Shown here: positions 8,720 to 16,848 of the stretch, piece by piece
Layout: every line of letters begins with the position of its first letter
Position numbering within the stretch: the stretch's first letter is position 1
NCBI RefSeq assembly: GCF_014534655.1
Contig: NZ_JACVVD010000002.1
Span: 620,001-684,000, forward strand
Origin: Paenibacillus sedimenti
Lineage (GTDB): Bacteria; Bacillota; Bacilli; Paenibacillales; NBRC-103111
DNA length: 64,000 nt
Direction: 5' to 3'
The notes under the pieces: model-generated
Told to the model about the DNA's origin: nothing
Databases searched by the model: none
What the model saw: the letters and a program-made list of their open reading frames with translations, nothing else
Made by a program: the position numbers and the translations under genes

Positions 8720-8761
8720 GTGCGCAAATAAAGCGAATTAAGGTGCTAGGGAGATCGTTAC

Positions 8762-9571
8762 ATGAAGGATTTATTGACTTCGTTTGATGCTTATTGTTTT
8801 GACTTGGACGGAACGATTTTTGTTGGCGACTCTCTGCTCCCTGGTGTCCTATCGACGATTACGGAGCTGCGCAAGAGCCATAAGAAAATTATGTTCCTGA
8901 CGAATACGTCCACGCAGACGCGTTATGACTGCCAAAAACGACTGGAGCGAATGGGACTGTTTAGCGATGTGGAAGAAATCATAACGGCATCCTATCTTGC
9001 AGGTGTGTTTTTCAAGGAACATGCCCCGGACGCATCGGTCCTGGTAATCGGCGAAAGGGCTATGGAAGAGGAGCTGCAGTTTTTCGATGTAAGCACAACG
9101 GTTGATCCTTTAGAGGCTTCGCATGTTCTAGTTGGGCTTGACCGGGCATTCAACTATGAAAAGCTTCATATTGGCATGAAGGCGGTTCGCCGTGGAGCCA
9201 AGCTGATCGCTGCCAATCCGGACCCCTGCTGTCCTATTCCCGGGGATGTCATACCGGATACGGGGGCGTTACTCAAAGCACTTGAGGTTGCAAGCCAAAC
9301 CGAAGTCGAGCTGGTCATCGGTAAGCCGTCCATATTTTATGCCAATCAAGCCTTGCAAAGACTCGGTATCCCCAGCGGCCAATGCCTAATGGTTGGAGAC
9401 CGGTTAGAGACAGACATTCTTCTCGGCATGAACAGCGGTATGAAAACTGCGCTTGTTCTGACTGGAATTGCCACTAGGGACGACATTGAAGCTAAGAGCA
9501 TCAGACCCGACTATGTGATAAACACATTGAGCGAACTTATCGTAGGAAAGAACTTAATCCTAAGGGACTGA
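8762..9571 (+). CDS. HAD-IIA family phosphatase (NagD / glycerol-phosphate phosphatase-like)
   Basis: A 269-residue haloacid-dehalogenase phosphatase of subfamily IIA. It has motif I DLDGTIFVGD near residue 16, motif II LTNTST, the C2-cap region, a Lys in IGKPS, and motif IV GDRLETDILLG. Such enzymes remove phosphate from small sugar and polyol phosphates and nucleotides. Lying between glpP and a phosphodiesterase in a Ugp-type operon, glycerol phosphate is a reasonable substrate guess, but substrate specificity cannot be read from the sequence. Confidence 0.87.
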   Translation: MKDLLTSFDAYCFDLDGTIFVGDSLLPGVLSTITELRKSHKKIMFLTNTSTQTRYDCQKRLERMGLFSDVEEIITASYLAGVFFKEHAPDASVLVIGERAMEEELQFFDVSTTVDPLEASHVLVGLDRAFNYEKLHIGMKAVRRGAKLIAANPDPCCPIPGDVIPDTGALLKALEVASQTEVELVIGKPSIFYANQALQRLGIPSGQCLMVGDRLETDILLGMNSGMKTALVLTGIATRDDIEAKSIRPDYVINTLSELIVGKNLILRD

Positions 9572-9595
9572 CCAAAAAACGGGAGGTAGGAAACT

Positions 9596-10438
9596 ATGCG
9601 TTTAGTGTTGATGGGAGATTTTCATTACTCCAGGATGGTAGATGGTACAGAAGAGATGTTGGATGCAAGAGACACGGTATATACATCGATGCTCGATCAA
9701 TTCCTTGCTATGGATGGAGATGTCCATATTTCTCTGGGCGATCTTACGCATGAGGGTTTTCCGGAGGAATTCCGCTATGTGTTTGACCGGATTGACCGCA
9801 GCGGACGCCCATTTATCCATGTACTAGGCAATCACGATACGTACTCGATTCCGAAAACTGAGATCCTCGCTATTACTGGCCAAAAACGTTATAGTGCCCT
9901 TGAAACAGATGGAGCCTTCTTAATTTTCCTCGATTCGACCAAAGAGATGAACAAAGAATGTTGGGGAGGGACGATGGATGCCGAACAGCTGGAATGGCTG
10001 CAGGCGCAGTTAGAGGCATCAGGCGAAAAACCAGTATTCGTATTCGCCCATCACCCCGTATATGATACAACGACGCGTTCCAAGCTGGATAAATTATCGA
10101 TACATCCGGAGATTGATATGAAAGCTGTACTACGTACAAAGAAAGGTCCCGCTTTCTACTTCTGCGGCCATAATCATGCAAACTCCATAGTCCTACAAGA
10201 TGGATGGCACTTTATTCAGACCGCCGCATGCCTTGATATTCCTGCTTTTCGTGTGGTGGAGCTCAAGGATGGCCAAGTGCGAATCGACCTTGTGAAATTA
10301 AACGAAGCTGCAGAGTTGGAGACGCATATCACACGATTCCATACGAACATGCGGGGATTCAAACCTTCTCCGGATGCGCGTGGAGAAGAATCGGACTGGA
10401 ACTTATCGGTTGACCTTTTGGAAACCACTGCAAAGTAG
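9596..10438 (+). CDS. Calcineurin-like metallophosphoesterase (GpdQ/CpdA-like)
   Basis: A 280-residue class III phosphodiesterase with all five metal-ligand blocks: GDFHYSR, GDLTHEG, GNHDTYS, AHHPVYD and CGHNHANS. No signal peptide, so cytosolic. Relatives hydrolyse glycerophosphodiesters or cyclic nucleotides. Being 24 bases after a HAD phosphatase and 12 before a Ugp-type transporter suggests it splits imported glycerophosphodiesters into glycerol-3-phosphate and an alcohol. RBS GGGAGG is seen upstream. Confidence 0.87.
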   Translation: MRLVLMGDFHYSRMVDGTEEMLDARDTVYTSMLDQFLAMDGDVHISLGDLTHEGFPEEFRYVFDRIDRSGRPFIHVLGNHDTYSIPKTEILAITGQKRYSALETDGAFLIFLDSTKEMNKECWGGTMDAEQLEWLQAQLEASGEKPVFVFAHHPVYDTTTRSKLDKLSIHPEIDMKAVLRTKKGPAFYFCGHNHANSIVLQDGWHFIQTAACLDIPAFRVVELKDGQVRIDLVKLNEAAELETHITRFHTNMRGFKPSPDARGEESDWNLSVDLLETTAK

Positions 10439-10450
10439 AGGTGAATAGCA

Positions 10451-11524
10451 TTGGCGGAAATCAGATTGCATCATATTGAGAAAAGCTATGGCCAAGAGAG
10501 CGTCGTACAAGATTTGAATTTGACGATCAAAGACGGATCGTTCACGGTTCTGGTAGGTCCTTCCGGATGCGGGAAATCCACGACGCTGCGGATGATTGCC
10601 GGATTAGAGAAGCAGTCGGGCGGGGAGATCTGGATTGGCGATCGCTGTGTCAATCACGTAGAACCAGGCAAACGAAACGTTGCAATGGTGTTCCAGAACT
10701 ATGCCTTGTATCCGATGATGACGGTGAAAGAAAATATCGAGTTCGGGCTAATCAACCGCAAAGTGCCGAAAGCTGAGAGGGAGCGGCTCATTCAAGAGAT
10801 TACGGAAATTGTCGGTCTCACCGATTACCTGCATAAGAAGCCGCAGTCATTGTCCGGAGGCCAGAGACAGCGGGTTGCTTTGGCGAGAGCCATGGTCAAA
10901 AGCCCGGCGGTCTTTCTGATGGATGAGCCCTTGTCCAATTTGGACGCCAAGCTGAGGAATCAGATGCGGACCGAGCTGATCCAGCTGCATAAACGGCTGG
11001 GGGCCACATTCGTGTATGTCACGCACGATCAAGTGGAAGCCATGTCGATGGGCGATCAGATCATCATTATGGACAAAGGCCGCGTACAGCAGGCGGACAG
11101 TCCGATGAACATTTACAATGATCCGGCGAACCGGTTTACAGCTCAATTTATCGGAACGCCTCCGATGAATATACTGCCCTGCTCGGAACTAGAGGGGATG
11201 GCACCCAAAGCTGACGGTGCTTACAGCCACGCGGGCTTCAGGCCGGAGAAAGCGGTTATTACCCCGGAGAAAAAACAGGGCTGCCTTCATATTCCGGCCC
11301 GCATAGTAACGCGCGAAACGTTAGGCGCTGAGATCATCTACCAGATGGCATCCAAAGCAGGCACGCTGTATGTCAAAACCTTCCTCAAACCGCTCGAGTA
11401 TGCTGCTGACGTTCATGTTTCGGTGCCTTATGCCGATCTGTATTATTTTGATCGGGCCGGGAACCGATTGCCGGATGGGGAGCCCGCCGAGCTGAAGACA
11501 CTTGTTGCAGGAGGAACGTATTAA
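10451..11524 (+). CDS. ugpC: ABC transporter ATPase, UgpC/MsmX family
   Basis: A 357-residue import ATPase with Walker A GPSGCGKST, Q-loop, signature LSGGQRQRVALARA, Walker B VFLMDEPLSNLD and switch His in VTHDQVEAMSMGD, followed by a C-terminal TOBE/MalK-type regulatory domain. It starts with TTG at 10451 behind AGAGGTGA. It forms one transporter with the two permeases and binding protein that follow. UgpC proteins may serve several sugar-type importers, so its use by other systems is possible. Confidence 0.92.
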   Translation: MAEIRLHHIEKSYGQESVVQDLNLTIKDGSFTVLVGPSGCGKSTTLRMIAGLEKQSGGEIWIGDRCVNHVEPGKRNVAMVFQNYALYPMMTVKENIEFGLINRKVPKAERERLIQEITEIVGLTDYLHKKPQSLSGGQRQRVALARAMVKSPAVFLMDEPLSNLDAKLRNQMRTELIQLHKRLGATFVYVTHDQVEAMSMGDQIIIMDKGRVQQADSPMNIYNDPANRFTAQFIGTPPMNILPCSELEGMAPKADGAYSHAGFRPEKAVITPEKKQGCLHIPARIVTRETLGAEIIYQMASKAGTLYVKTFLKPLEYAADVHVSVPYADLYYFDRAGNRLPDGEPAELKTLVAGGTY

Positions 11525-12396
11525 TGCCTTTATGGTATCGGCTTCGCCCATATATCATGGTCTCGCCTGCAATCATCATTTTTACAGTCTTTTTCATATA
11601 TCCGATCTTCTACATGATCTATTTAAGCTTTCATTCCTGGGATTTTGTCAGTCCGGAAAAGGATTTCGTCGGGTTCGACAACTTCGTTGAGCTCTTTGAC
11701 AGCAAGGAGTTCCGGCAGGTTCTATTCAACAGCTTGAATTATACGATGCTGACCGTTTCCCTGACGATTATCATTTCTTTGATTCTTGCTTTGTGGCTGA
11801 ACCGGAAGGGATGGGTGTATGGTGTGGTCCAAGGGGCCATCTTCAGCCCGCATATCATCTCGCTGGTGTCGGTATCGCTTGTCTGGATGTGGCTGATGGA
11901 TCCGCAGTTCGGGTTGCTCAACTGGATTCTTCAATTATTCGGCATACAGAAGCTGGAGTGGCTTAGTAGTCCGAAAAGCTCCTTGCTTTCTCTCGTTATC
12001 GTTGCTGTATGGAAGGGCATCGGCTTCAATTCGCTGGTCTTTATAGCCGGGCTTCAAAGCATACCGAAGGATATGTACGAAGCGGCCGATTTGGACGAAT
12101 CGAACAGGTGGAGGACCTTTTACAAAATTACGGTACCCATGCTGTCTCCGACCCTATTTTTCTTGATCATCATCAATTTGATCGGTTCGTTTCAGGTGTT
12201 TGAGACGATTGCCATCATGACGAAAGGCGGACCGGTGAACTCGACGAATACGCTCGTGTTTTATATTTACGAATACGGCTTCCGCTTCTTCAAAATCGGT
12301 TACGCTTCTGCGGCTGGAGTCGTGCTGCTGGTCGTCGTGGGCGTGCTTACGCTGCTTTATTTCAAGCTGCTGAGCCGAAAAATTCATTATCGATAG
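11524..12396 (+). CDS. ugpA: ABC permease, UgpA/MalF-type
   Basis: A 290-residue inner-membrane permease with six predicted membrane spans (first at about residues 12-33) and the cytoplasmic EAA loop YEAADLDESNRWRTFYKIT that contacts the ATPase. Its ATG overlaps the ugpC stop as TAATG, and the AGGAGG site lies inside the end of ugpC, indicating translational coupling. With UgpE it forms the channel of a glycerol-3-phosphate or related importer. Confidence 0.9.
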   Translation: MPLWYRLRPYIMVSPAIIIFTVFFIYPIFYMIYLSFHSWDFVSPEKDFVGFDNFVELFDSKEFRQVLFNSLNYTMLTVSLTIIISLILALWLNRKGWVYGVVQGAIFSPHIISLVSVSLVWMWLMDPQFGLLNWILQLFGIQKLEWLSSPKSSLLSLVIVAVWKGIGFNSLVFIAGLQSIPKDMYEAADLDESNRWRTFYKITVPMLSPTLFFLIIINLIGSFQVFETIAIMTKGGPVNSTNTLVFYIYEYGFRFFKIGYASAAGVVLLVVVGVLTLLYFKLLSRKIHYR

Positions 12397-12408
12397 GAGG
12401 CAGGAAAC

Positions 12409-13236
12409 ATGCCCATCACCAAACCAGTTTACAGAACGTTGAATGTGCTGGGGCTGATCATCCTGATCGCAATATTCGCCCTCCCTTTCGTTTGGATGGT
12501 GTCAACGTCACTTAAATCATTCTCCGAGACGGTCATTTTCCCGCCGAAATGGATTCCCAAGGAGATCAGGTGGGATAATTTCGCTCTGGCTTGGAATTCA
12601 GGGCCGTTCCTGAAATATTTTCTCAATAGTGTTCTGGTTTCAGTCGGTATTCTTATCATGCAGTTTGCAACGATCATCTTCGCCGCATATGCGTTCGCGA
12701 GGTACCGATTTAAGGGAGACCGGATCTTATTCGGTGTCACGATGATCACCTTGATGATCCCGAGTCAACTGATCTTCTTGCCTGTATATCTGCTGATGAG
12801 CAAATGGGGGCTGTTGAACTCGCTGCTTGCCTTGATCTTACCTTTTTCTTCGAGCGCCTTCGGGATTTTCCTGCTCAGACAATCGTTCAAGCAAGTGCAG
12901 GACGAGCTGCTCGAGGCGGCAAGGCTGGATGATGCCAGCGAATGGAAGATCATATACAAAATCATGCTGCCGATGGCCCGGCCTACCTTGGTCACGTTCG
13001 CTTTATTCAGCTTTATCGCGCACTGGAACGATTATTTTTGGCCTTTGGTCATGACGACCACCGAAGCGGCAAGAACGCTGCCGATCGGCATCGCGAAGAT
13101 CCGGGAAGTCGATGGAGGAACGGCATGGCATATTTTGATGGCCGGGAATTTGATCCTTGTCATCCCGATCCTCATCGTGTTTTTTATTGCGCAGCGGCAG
13201 ATTATCAAAGCATTTGTATATACAGGAGTTAAATAA
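12409..13236 (+). CDS. ugpE: ABC permease, UgpE/MalG-type
   Basis: A 275-residue partner permease with six membrane spans, beginning with a hydrophobic helix at about residues 12-32. The EAA-loop reads LLEAARLDDASEWKIIYKIM. Preceded by GGAGGCAGG. Twelve bases separate it from ugpA. It should pair with UgpA to form the translocation pore. Confidence 0.9.
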   Translation: MPITKPVYRTLNVLGLIILIAIFALPFVWMVSTSLKSFSETVIFPPKWIPKEIRWDNFALAWNSGPFLKYFLNSVLVSVGILIMQFATIIFAAYAFARYRFKGDRILFGVTMITLMIPSQLIFLPVYLLMSKWGLLNSLLALILPFSSSAFGIFLLRQSFKQVQDELLEAARLDDASEWKIIYKIMLPMARPTLVTFALFSFIAHWNDYFWPLVMTTTEAARTLPIGIAKIREVDGGTAWHILMAGNLILVIPILIVFFIAQRQIIKAFVYTGVK

Positions 13237-13266
13237 AATAACTATATTTGGAGGGTTCTAAACGAT

Positions 13267-14589
13267 ATGAAAAAGTTAGCAACGATCGCACTTGCTTCAT
13301 CCCTGGTTTTATCGATGACGGCTTGCTCCGCAGGCTCCAAACAGACTGCCGGCACGGATGCGTCCGCCGGACATAGCAATGCCGCCGCTACTACGGCACC
13401 GAAGAAAAAAATCGAAATTAATTACTGGTATTCCTGGGGCGACAAAATCGGCGAAAACAACGAAAACCTGGTCAAAAAGTTTAATGAATCCCAAGAAGAA
13501 ATCGTCGTGAAAGCGAACTTCCAAGGCACGTATGACGAGCAGCACGCCAAAGCGCAAGCCGCATTTGCAGCAGGCAATCCGCCGGAAGTGTGGCAGAACG
13601 AAATTGCCTCGATCGGGGTATTTGCTAAAGCGGGCATGACGGAAGACTTAACGCCTTTCGTGAAAAAAGATCAAGTCGATATGAACGACTTTATCCCAGG
13701 TCTCATGGGCAACTCGTACGTAGACGGCAAGCTGCATGGACTTCCTTATTTGCGCAGTACGCCGCTGCTGTACTTGAATCGAACGCTTTTGAAGGAAGCG
13801 GGCCTCGATCCGAACGGTCCGAAGAATTGGAAGGAATTCGAGGAATACGCCAAGAAAATTACTGTGCCGGACAAGCGTGTCGGCATCACAATGCCGGTCG
13901 ATATCTGGTATTATGAAGCATTTGTCGCGCAAAGCGGCGGTAAAATGATCAGTGAAGACGGCAAAAAAGCCGAGTTCAACTCGGAAGCGGGGATCGAGCC
14001 GGTCAAGTTCTTGCTGAAGCTGAAAGAATCAGGCGTGGCGAAAATCCCTACGACAGACGATGCGGGGAACGTGGCGAAGCTTGACTTCCAGAATCAAAGA
14101 TCGGCTATGCTGTTCTCTTCCACAGCTGATTTGACCAAGCAAATGCAGGTAGCCAAAGACGCCGGCTTCGAATTGGGAACGAGCTTCATGCCGGCTAACA
14201 AAAGCTATGGTGTACCGACGGGCGGCGCCAATCTGGTCATGTCCGCGAAGCTTTCAAAGGAAAAGCAGGAAGCTGCCTGGAAGTTCATCAAATGGATGAC
14301 GGCCAAAGAGCAAACGATCTATGCCAGCTCCTTCACAGGGTATTTGCCTAGCCGGGTTAGCGCCGTAAACAGCGACGAAATGAAGAAACTTTATGCCGAG
14401 AAGCCGCTGTTTAAAGTAGCTGTTGATCAGTTGGAATACGCAAGACCTCGTCCGATGCTGAAGGTATACCCGGAAATCGCCAAAATCGTCAAGGACCAGA
14501 TCGCGCTGGCTGTCACGGATCCCTCAAACACGGCAGAAAAAACGATAGCAGAAGCGGGCACGAAAGCAGATAAGCTGTTGAATAAGTAA
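13267..14589 (+). CDS. ugpB: ABC solute-binding lipoprotein, UgpB-type
   Basis: A 440-residue extracellular binding lipoprotein. Residues 1-20 are a lipoprotein signal peptide with lipobox SMTAC, followed by a Ser/Ala/Thr-rich linker and a family-1 binding-protein fold starting at KIEINYWYSWGD. It captures the substrate for the UgpAEC importer. The position with glpP and two phosphatases supports glycerol-3-phosphate or a glycerophosphodiester as ligand; other family members bind oligosaccharides, so this is an inference. RBS GGAGGG precedes the ATG, and a terminator follows. Confidence 0.88.
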   Translation: MKKLATIALASSLVLSMTACSAGSKQTAGTDASAGHSNAAATTAPKKKIEINYWYSWGDKIGENNENLVKKFNESQEEIVVKANFQGTYDEQHAKAQAAFAAGNPPEVWQNEIASIGVFAKAGMTEDLTPFVKKDQVDMNDFIPGLMGNSYVDGKLHGLPYLRSTPLLYLNRTLLKEAGLDPNGPKNWKEFEEYAKKITVPDKRVGITMPVDIWYYEAFVAQSGGKMISEDGKKAEFNSEAGIEPVKFLLKLKESGVAKIPTTDDAGNVAKLDFQNQRSAMLFSSTADLTKQMQVAKDAGFELGTSFMPANKSYGVPTGGANLVMSAKLSKEKQEAAWKFIKWMTAKEQTIYASSFTGYLPSRVSAVNSDEMKKLYAEKPLFKVAVDQLEYARPRPMLKVYPEIAKIVKDQIALAVTDPSNTAEKTIAEAGTKADKLLNK

Positions 14590-14593
14590 TGGA

Positions 14594-14642
14594 TAAGAGG
14601 TGTACCTAATGGTCTGATGAGGCCAGGGACACCTCTTGTTTG
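14594..14642 (+). terminator. Hairpin terminator after ugpB
   Basis: AAGAGGTGT at 14595-14603 pairs with ACACCTCTT, followed by GTTTG. It ends the glpP-ugp operon. Confidence 0.7.
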
Positions 14643-14846
14643 ATTGGCATGGGGAGGTGATGGATTATATAGGTTACATCAAAGTGCGAGGAATATCTAG
14701 CCGGAGGTTACCTTTGCGGATGGCGGTACGGTGACATCGATCGCGGGGAACGGTCAAAAAATAGCAACTACGATTATACACCTGACTGTCCACACGGCTC
14801 CTGTTTGTCGAGCCGAATAATGCTCCAGAAATTGCTCATATGCTTT
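14643..14846. other. Intergenic stretch, possible decayed coding remnant
   Basis: No complete gene is visible. On the plus strand about 39 codons from 14701 to 14820 are open and read PEVTFADGGTVTSIAGNG and onward, which looks protein-like but has no start and is bounded by stops. It may be a remnant of a lost gene or chance. Nothing else recognisable lies before the repeat element. Confidence 0.25.
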
Positions 14847-15079
14847 GCCTTAAAAAAGAGCGGAACTGCGAAAGTTCAGTAATCACAGAAACAACGATTC
14901 TGTATGAAATTTCATATAAAATCGGGCTCTTCGCTTCAATTAGAGCTTTTGTGTATGTTTTTTCGTGTATAACTATGGAAATTACCGTTTGAAGGACAAA
15001 TCTATATGATTTTTCGAGTACATATATGGGGGAACGATAGTTTCGAAATGATCGCTAATTGTCAAAGCCAAAAATTAAA
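14847..15079 (+). repeat. Dispersed non-coding repeat, copy A
   Basis: This stretch is nearly identical to 40378-40655. The first 213 bases (to about 15059) align almost without gaps with roughly ten differences by eye, then both copies share CAAAGCCAAAAATTAAA after a short tail. It has stops in all frames. It can fold locally: AAGAGC (14856-14861) with GCTCTT (14926-14931) enclosing GAACT/AGTTC, CAGAA/TTCTG and the self-complementary TATGAAATTTCATA. No terminal inverted repeats or target duplication were found. It may be a structured intergenic repeat or a miniature mobile element. Confidence 0.8.
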
Positions 15080-15113
15080 AAACGCCCTCATGCCAGAATG
15101 GCAAAAGGACGTT
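15075..15113 (-). terminator. Hairpin terminator after the sugar MFS gene
   Basis: On the minus strand AACGTCCTTTTGCC and GGCATGAGGGCGTT form a stem around ATTCT, followed by a T run. It lies about 83 bases past the MFS stop and overlaps the end of repeat copy A. Confidence 0.75.
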
Positions 15114-15195
15114 CTTCGTCTTTGGAAAATTATAACATAACAACAACGGGCAGAGTGTTGCGCAAATTCTCGGGAATATTTTGTTCTACGCCGGA

Positions 15196-16629
15196 TCAAC
15201 CTTGTCTTAAAGGCACGGCACCTTTGCTGCTGGTAGTTTCATCTTTACTACCCTCTGACCACAGCGATTCGATTTCTTCCAACGACTTGCCCTTCGTCTC
15301 CGGAACGACGCGCCAAGTGAAGAAGAACGTGAACAGTGACAGGATGCCGAAGATCCAGAATGTAACAGACGGTCCTGCGGAGCCAAGCAGCGGCGGGAAT
15401 GACTGGGACACGACATAATCGGCGGCCCATAGCGCCATGGAGGCTATTGCTGTTGCTTTACCGCGGATACGGTTCGGGAAAATCTCGGAGAGCAGCACCC
15501 AGACGACCGGACCGAGGGAGATGGCGAATGATGCAACGAACAGCAAAATGAAGATCAGCACAAGCGTTCCGGAAGGCTCGCTGCTTTGGAAAGCGAAGCC
15601 GATCACAATGAGACTTATGGCCATGAAGGCTGAACCGGTCAGCAGCAGTACTTTGCGTCCGACTTTGTCGATGAGCCACAAGGAAAGAATCGTGAACAGA
15701 AAGTTGATTAAGCCTACGAGTATCGTCTGAATCAGCGATGCATTCGTTCCGGCGCCCATCTCTTTGAAGATTTCCGGCGCGTAATACATGATCGCGTTAA
15801 TGCCGGTCACTTGTTGGAGGACGGCCAACACGACACCAACGATTAAGGCGATGCGCAGTCCTGGGCTGAATAGCTGGCGGATCGAAGTATTTTTCTCTTG
15901 TTCGAATGATTCTTTGATGTCGAGCACTTCTTTACGCGCCAAATCCTCGCCATGAATTTTCAGCAGAATCGGCAGCGCTTCTGCTGGTCTTCCTTGCTTA
16001 ATCAACCAGCGCGGGCTTTCGGGAACGAAGAACAGCAGCACCAGGAAGAGCATCCCCGGCAGGACGCCTACGCCGAACATCCAGCGCCAAGCAGTGCTGA
16101 TATCCCAAGAATCATCGCCATAGTTAGCAATGGCGAGATTGACGAAGTACACAAGGAAGATACCGGTTACCGTTGCAAATTGATTCAGTGCAACGAGACG
16201 GCCGCGGTATTTGGCCGGAGCGATTTCCGCGTTATATAGGGGGCATAGGGTAGACGTAATGCCGATACCAAGACCGCCAATCATCCTAGCGATGATATAT
16301 CCGGTGAATGTATCTGGAATTGCAGATCCGACAGAACTGATAATAAACAACAAGGCAGCTGCAATCAGCACTTTTTTGCGGCCGAATTTATCGCTAAGCA
16401 CCCCGGATGAGGCTGCGCCGATAATACAACCGATAATGAGACTGGATACCGCCCAGCCGACTTCCACCTCGTTCAGGTCAAACCGCTTCTCCATGAAGCC
16501 GATTGCACCTGAAACAACGGATGTATCGAAACCGAATAAAAGACCGCCAAGCGCGGCTACCATGGATACGAGCGTTACAAATTTTAAGCTTACCTGATCG
16601 TTTTGTTGATTCGTTGTCGAGCTCATCAT
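15196..16629 (-). CDS. Sugar:proton symporter, MFS (XylE/AraE-like)
   Basis: A 477-residue 12-span sugar porter. It shows family signatures GGLLFGFDTSVVSGA in helix 1, the loop DKFGRKK, the RGRL segment after helix 4, PESPRWL before the central loop, the QQVTGINAIMYYAP of helix 7 and PETKGKSLEEIE near the end. Members import xylose, arabinose, galactose or myo-inositol; the substrate here is not readable. It lies directly downstream of a three-gene sensory system on the same strand. A GGGAGA site precedes the ATG at 16629. The next ATG (16626) is also possible. Confidence 0.9.
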   Translation of the reverse strand: MMSSTTNQQNDQVSLKFVTLVSMVAALGGLLFGFDTSVVSGAIGFMEKRFDLNEVEVGWAVSSLIIGCIIGAASSGVLSDKFGRKKVLIAAALLFIISSVGSAIPDTFTGYIIARMIGGLGIGITSTLCPLYNAEIAPAKYRGRLVALNQFATVTGIFLVYFVNLAIANYGDDSWDISTAWRWMFGVGVLPGMLFLVLLFFVPESPRWLIKQGRPAEALPILLKIHGEDLARKEVLDIKESFEQEKNTSIRQLFSPGLRIALIVGVVLAVLQQVTGINAIMYYAPEIFKEMGAGTNASLIQTILVGLINFLFTILSLWLIDKVGRKVLLLTGSAFMAISLIVIGFAFQSSEPSGTLVLIFILLFVASFAISLGPVVWVLLSEIFPNRIRGKATAIASMALWAADYVVSQSFPPLLGSAGPSVTFWIFGILSLFTFFFTWRVVPETKGKSLEEIESLWSEGSKDETTSSKGAVPLRQG

Positions 16630-16668
16630 GACTAATCTCCCTTCGTTTAACCGTATGAAACGAGATTC

Positions 16669-16674
16669 ATTATA
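16669..16674 (-). promoter_or_regulatory. Probable -10 box of the sugar MFS gene
   Basis: TATAAT on the minus strand lies 40 bases before the start codon. No good -35 is seen 17 bases upstream (CACAAA-like), as expected of an activator-dependent promoter. A short inverted repeat CGTTT...AAACG at 16644-16662 lies downstream of it. Confidence 0.45.
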
Positions 16675-16804
16675 TCACGGGGTAAACTGGGGTTTGTGGA
16701 CAATCACCAGCACTTATTTGTGCGATTTACGTCCAGTATGCTGCCTCGCCCATGCAAGGTGCGGAGAAAAGTGGAGACTAGCATTAATTTGCTCTGAACA
16801 GCGC

Positions 16805-16835
16805 AAAAAAGTCCATGCCGCATTGGCATGAACTG
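16805..16835 (-). terminator. Terminator between the YesN-like regulator and the MFS gene
   Basis: On the minus strand GTTCATGCC and GGCATGGAC form a 9-bp stem (one G-T pair) around AATGC, followed by TTTTTT. The regulator operon therefore ends before the MFS gene, which has its own promoter. Confidence 0.8.
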
Positions 16836-16848
16836 GATAGCAGCGCAT

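Noticed and set aside
8643..8741. 33-codon frame in the glpP leader with a GGTGGAG site
   Set aside because: It coincides with the terminator hairpin, whose pairing explains the sequence better than a peptide.
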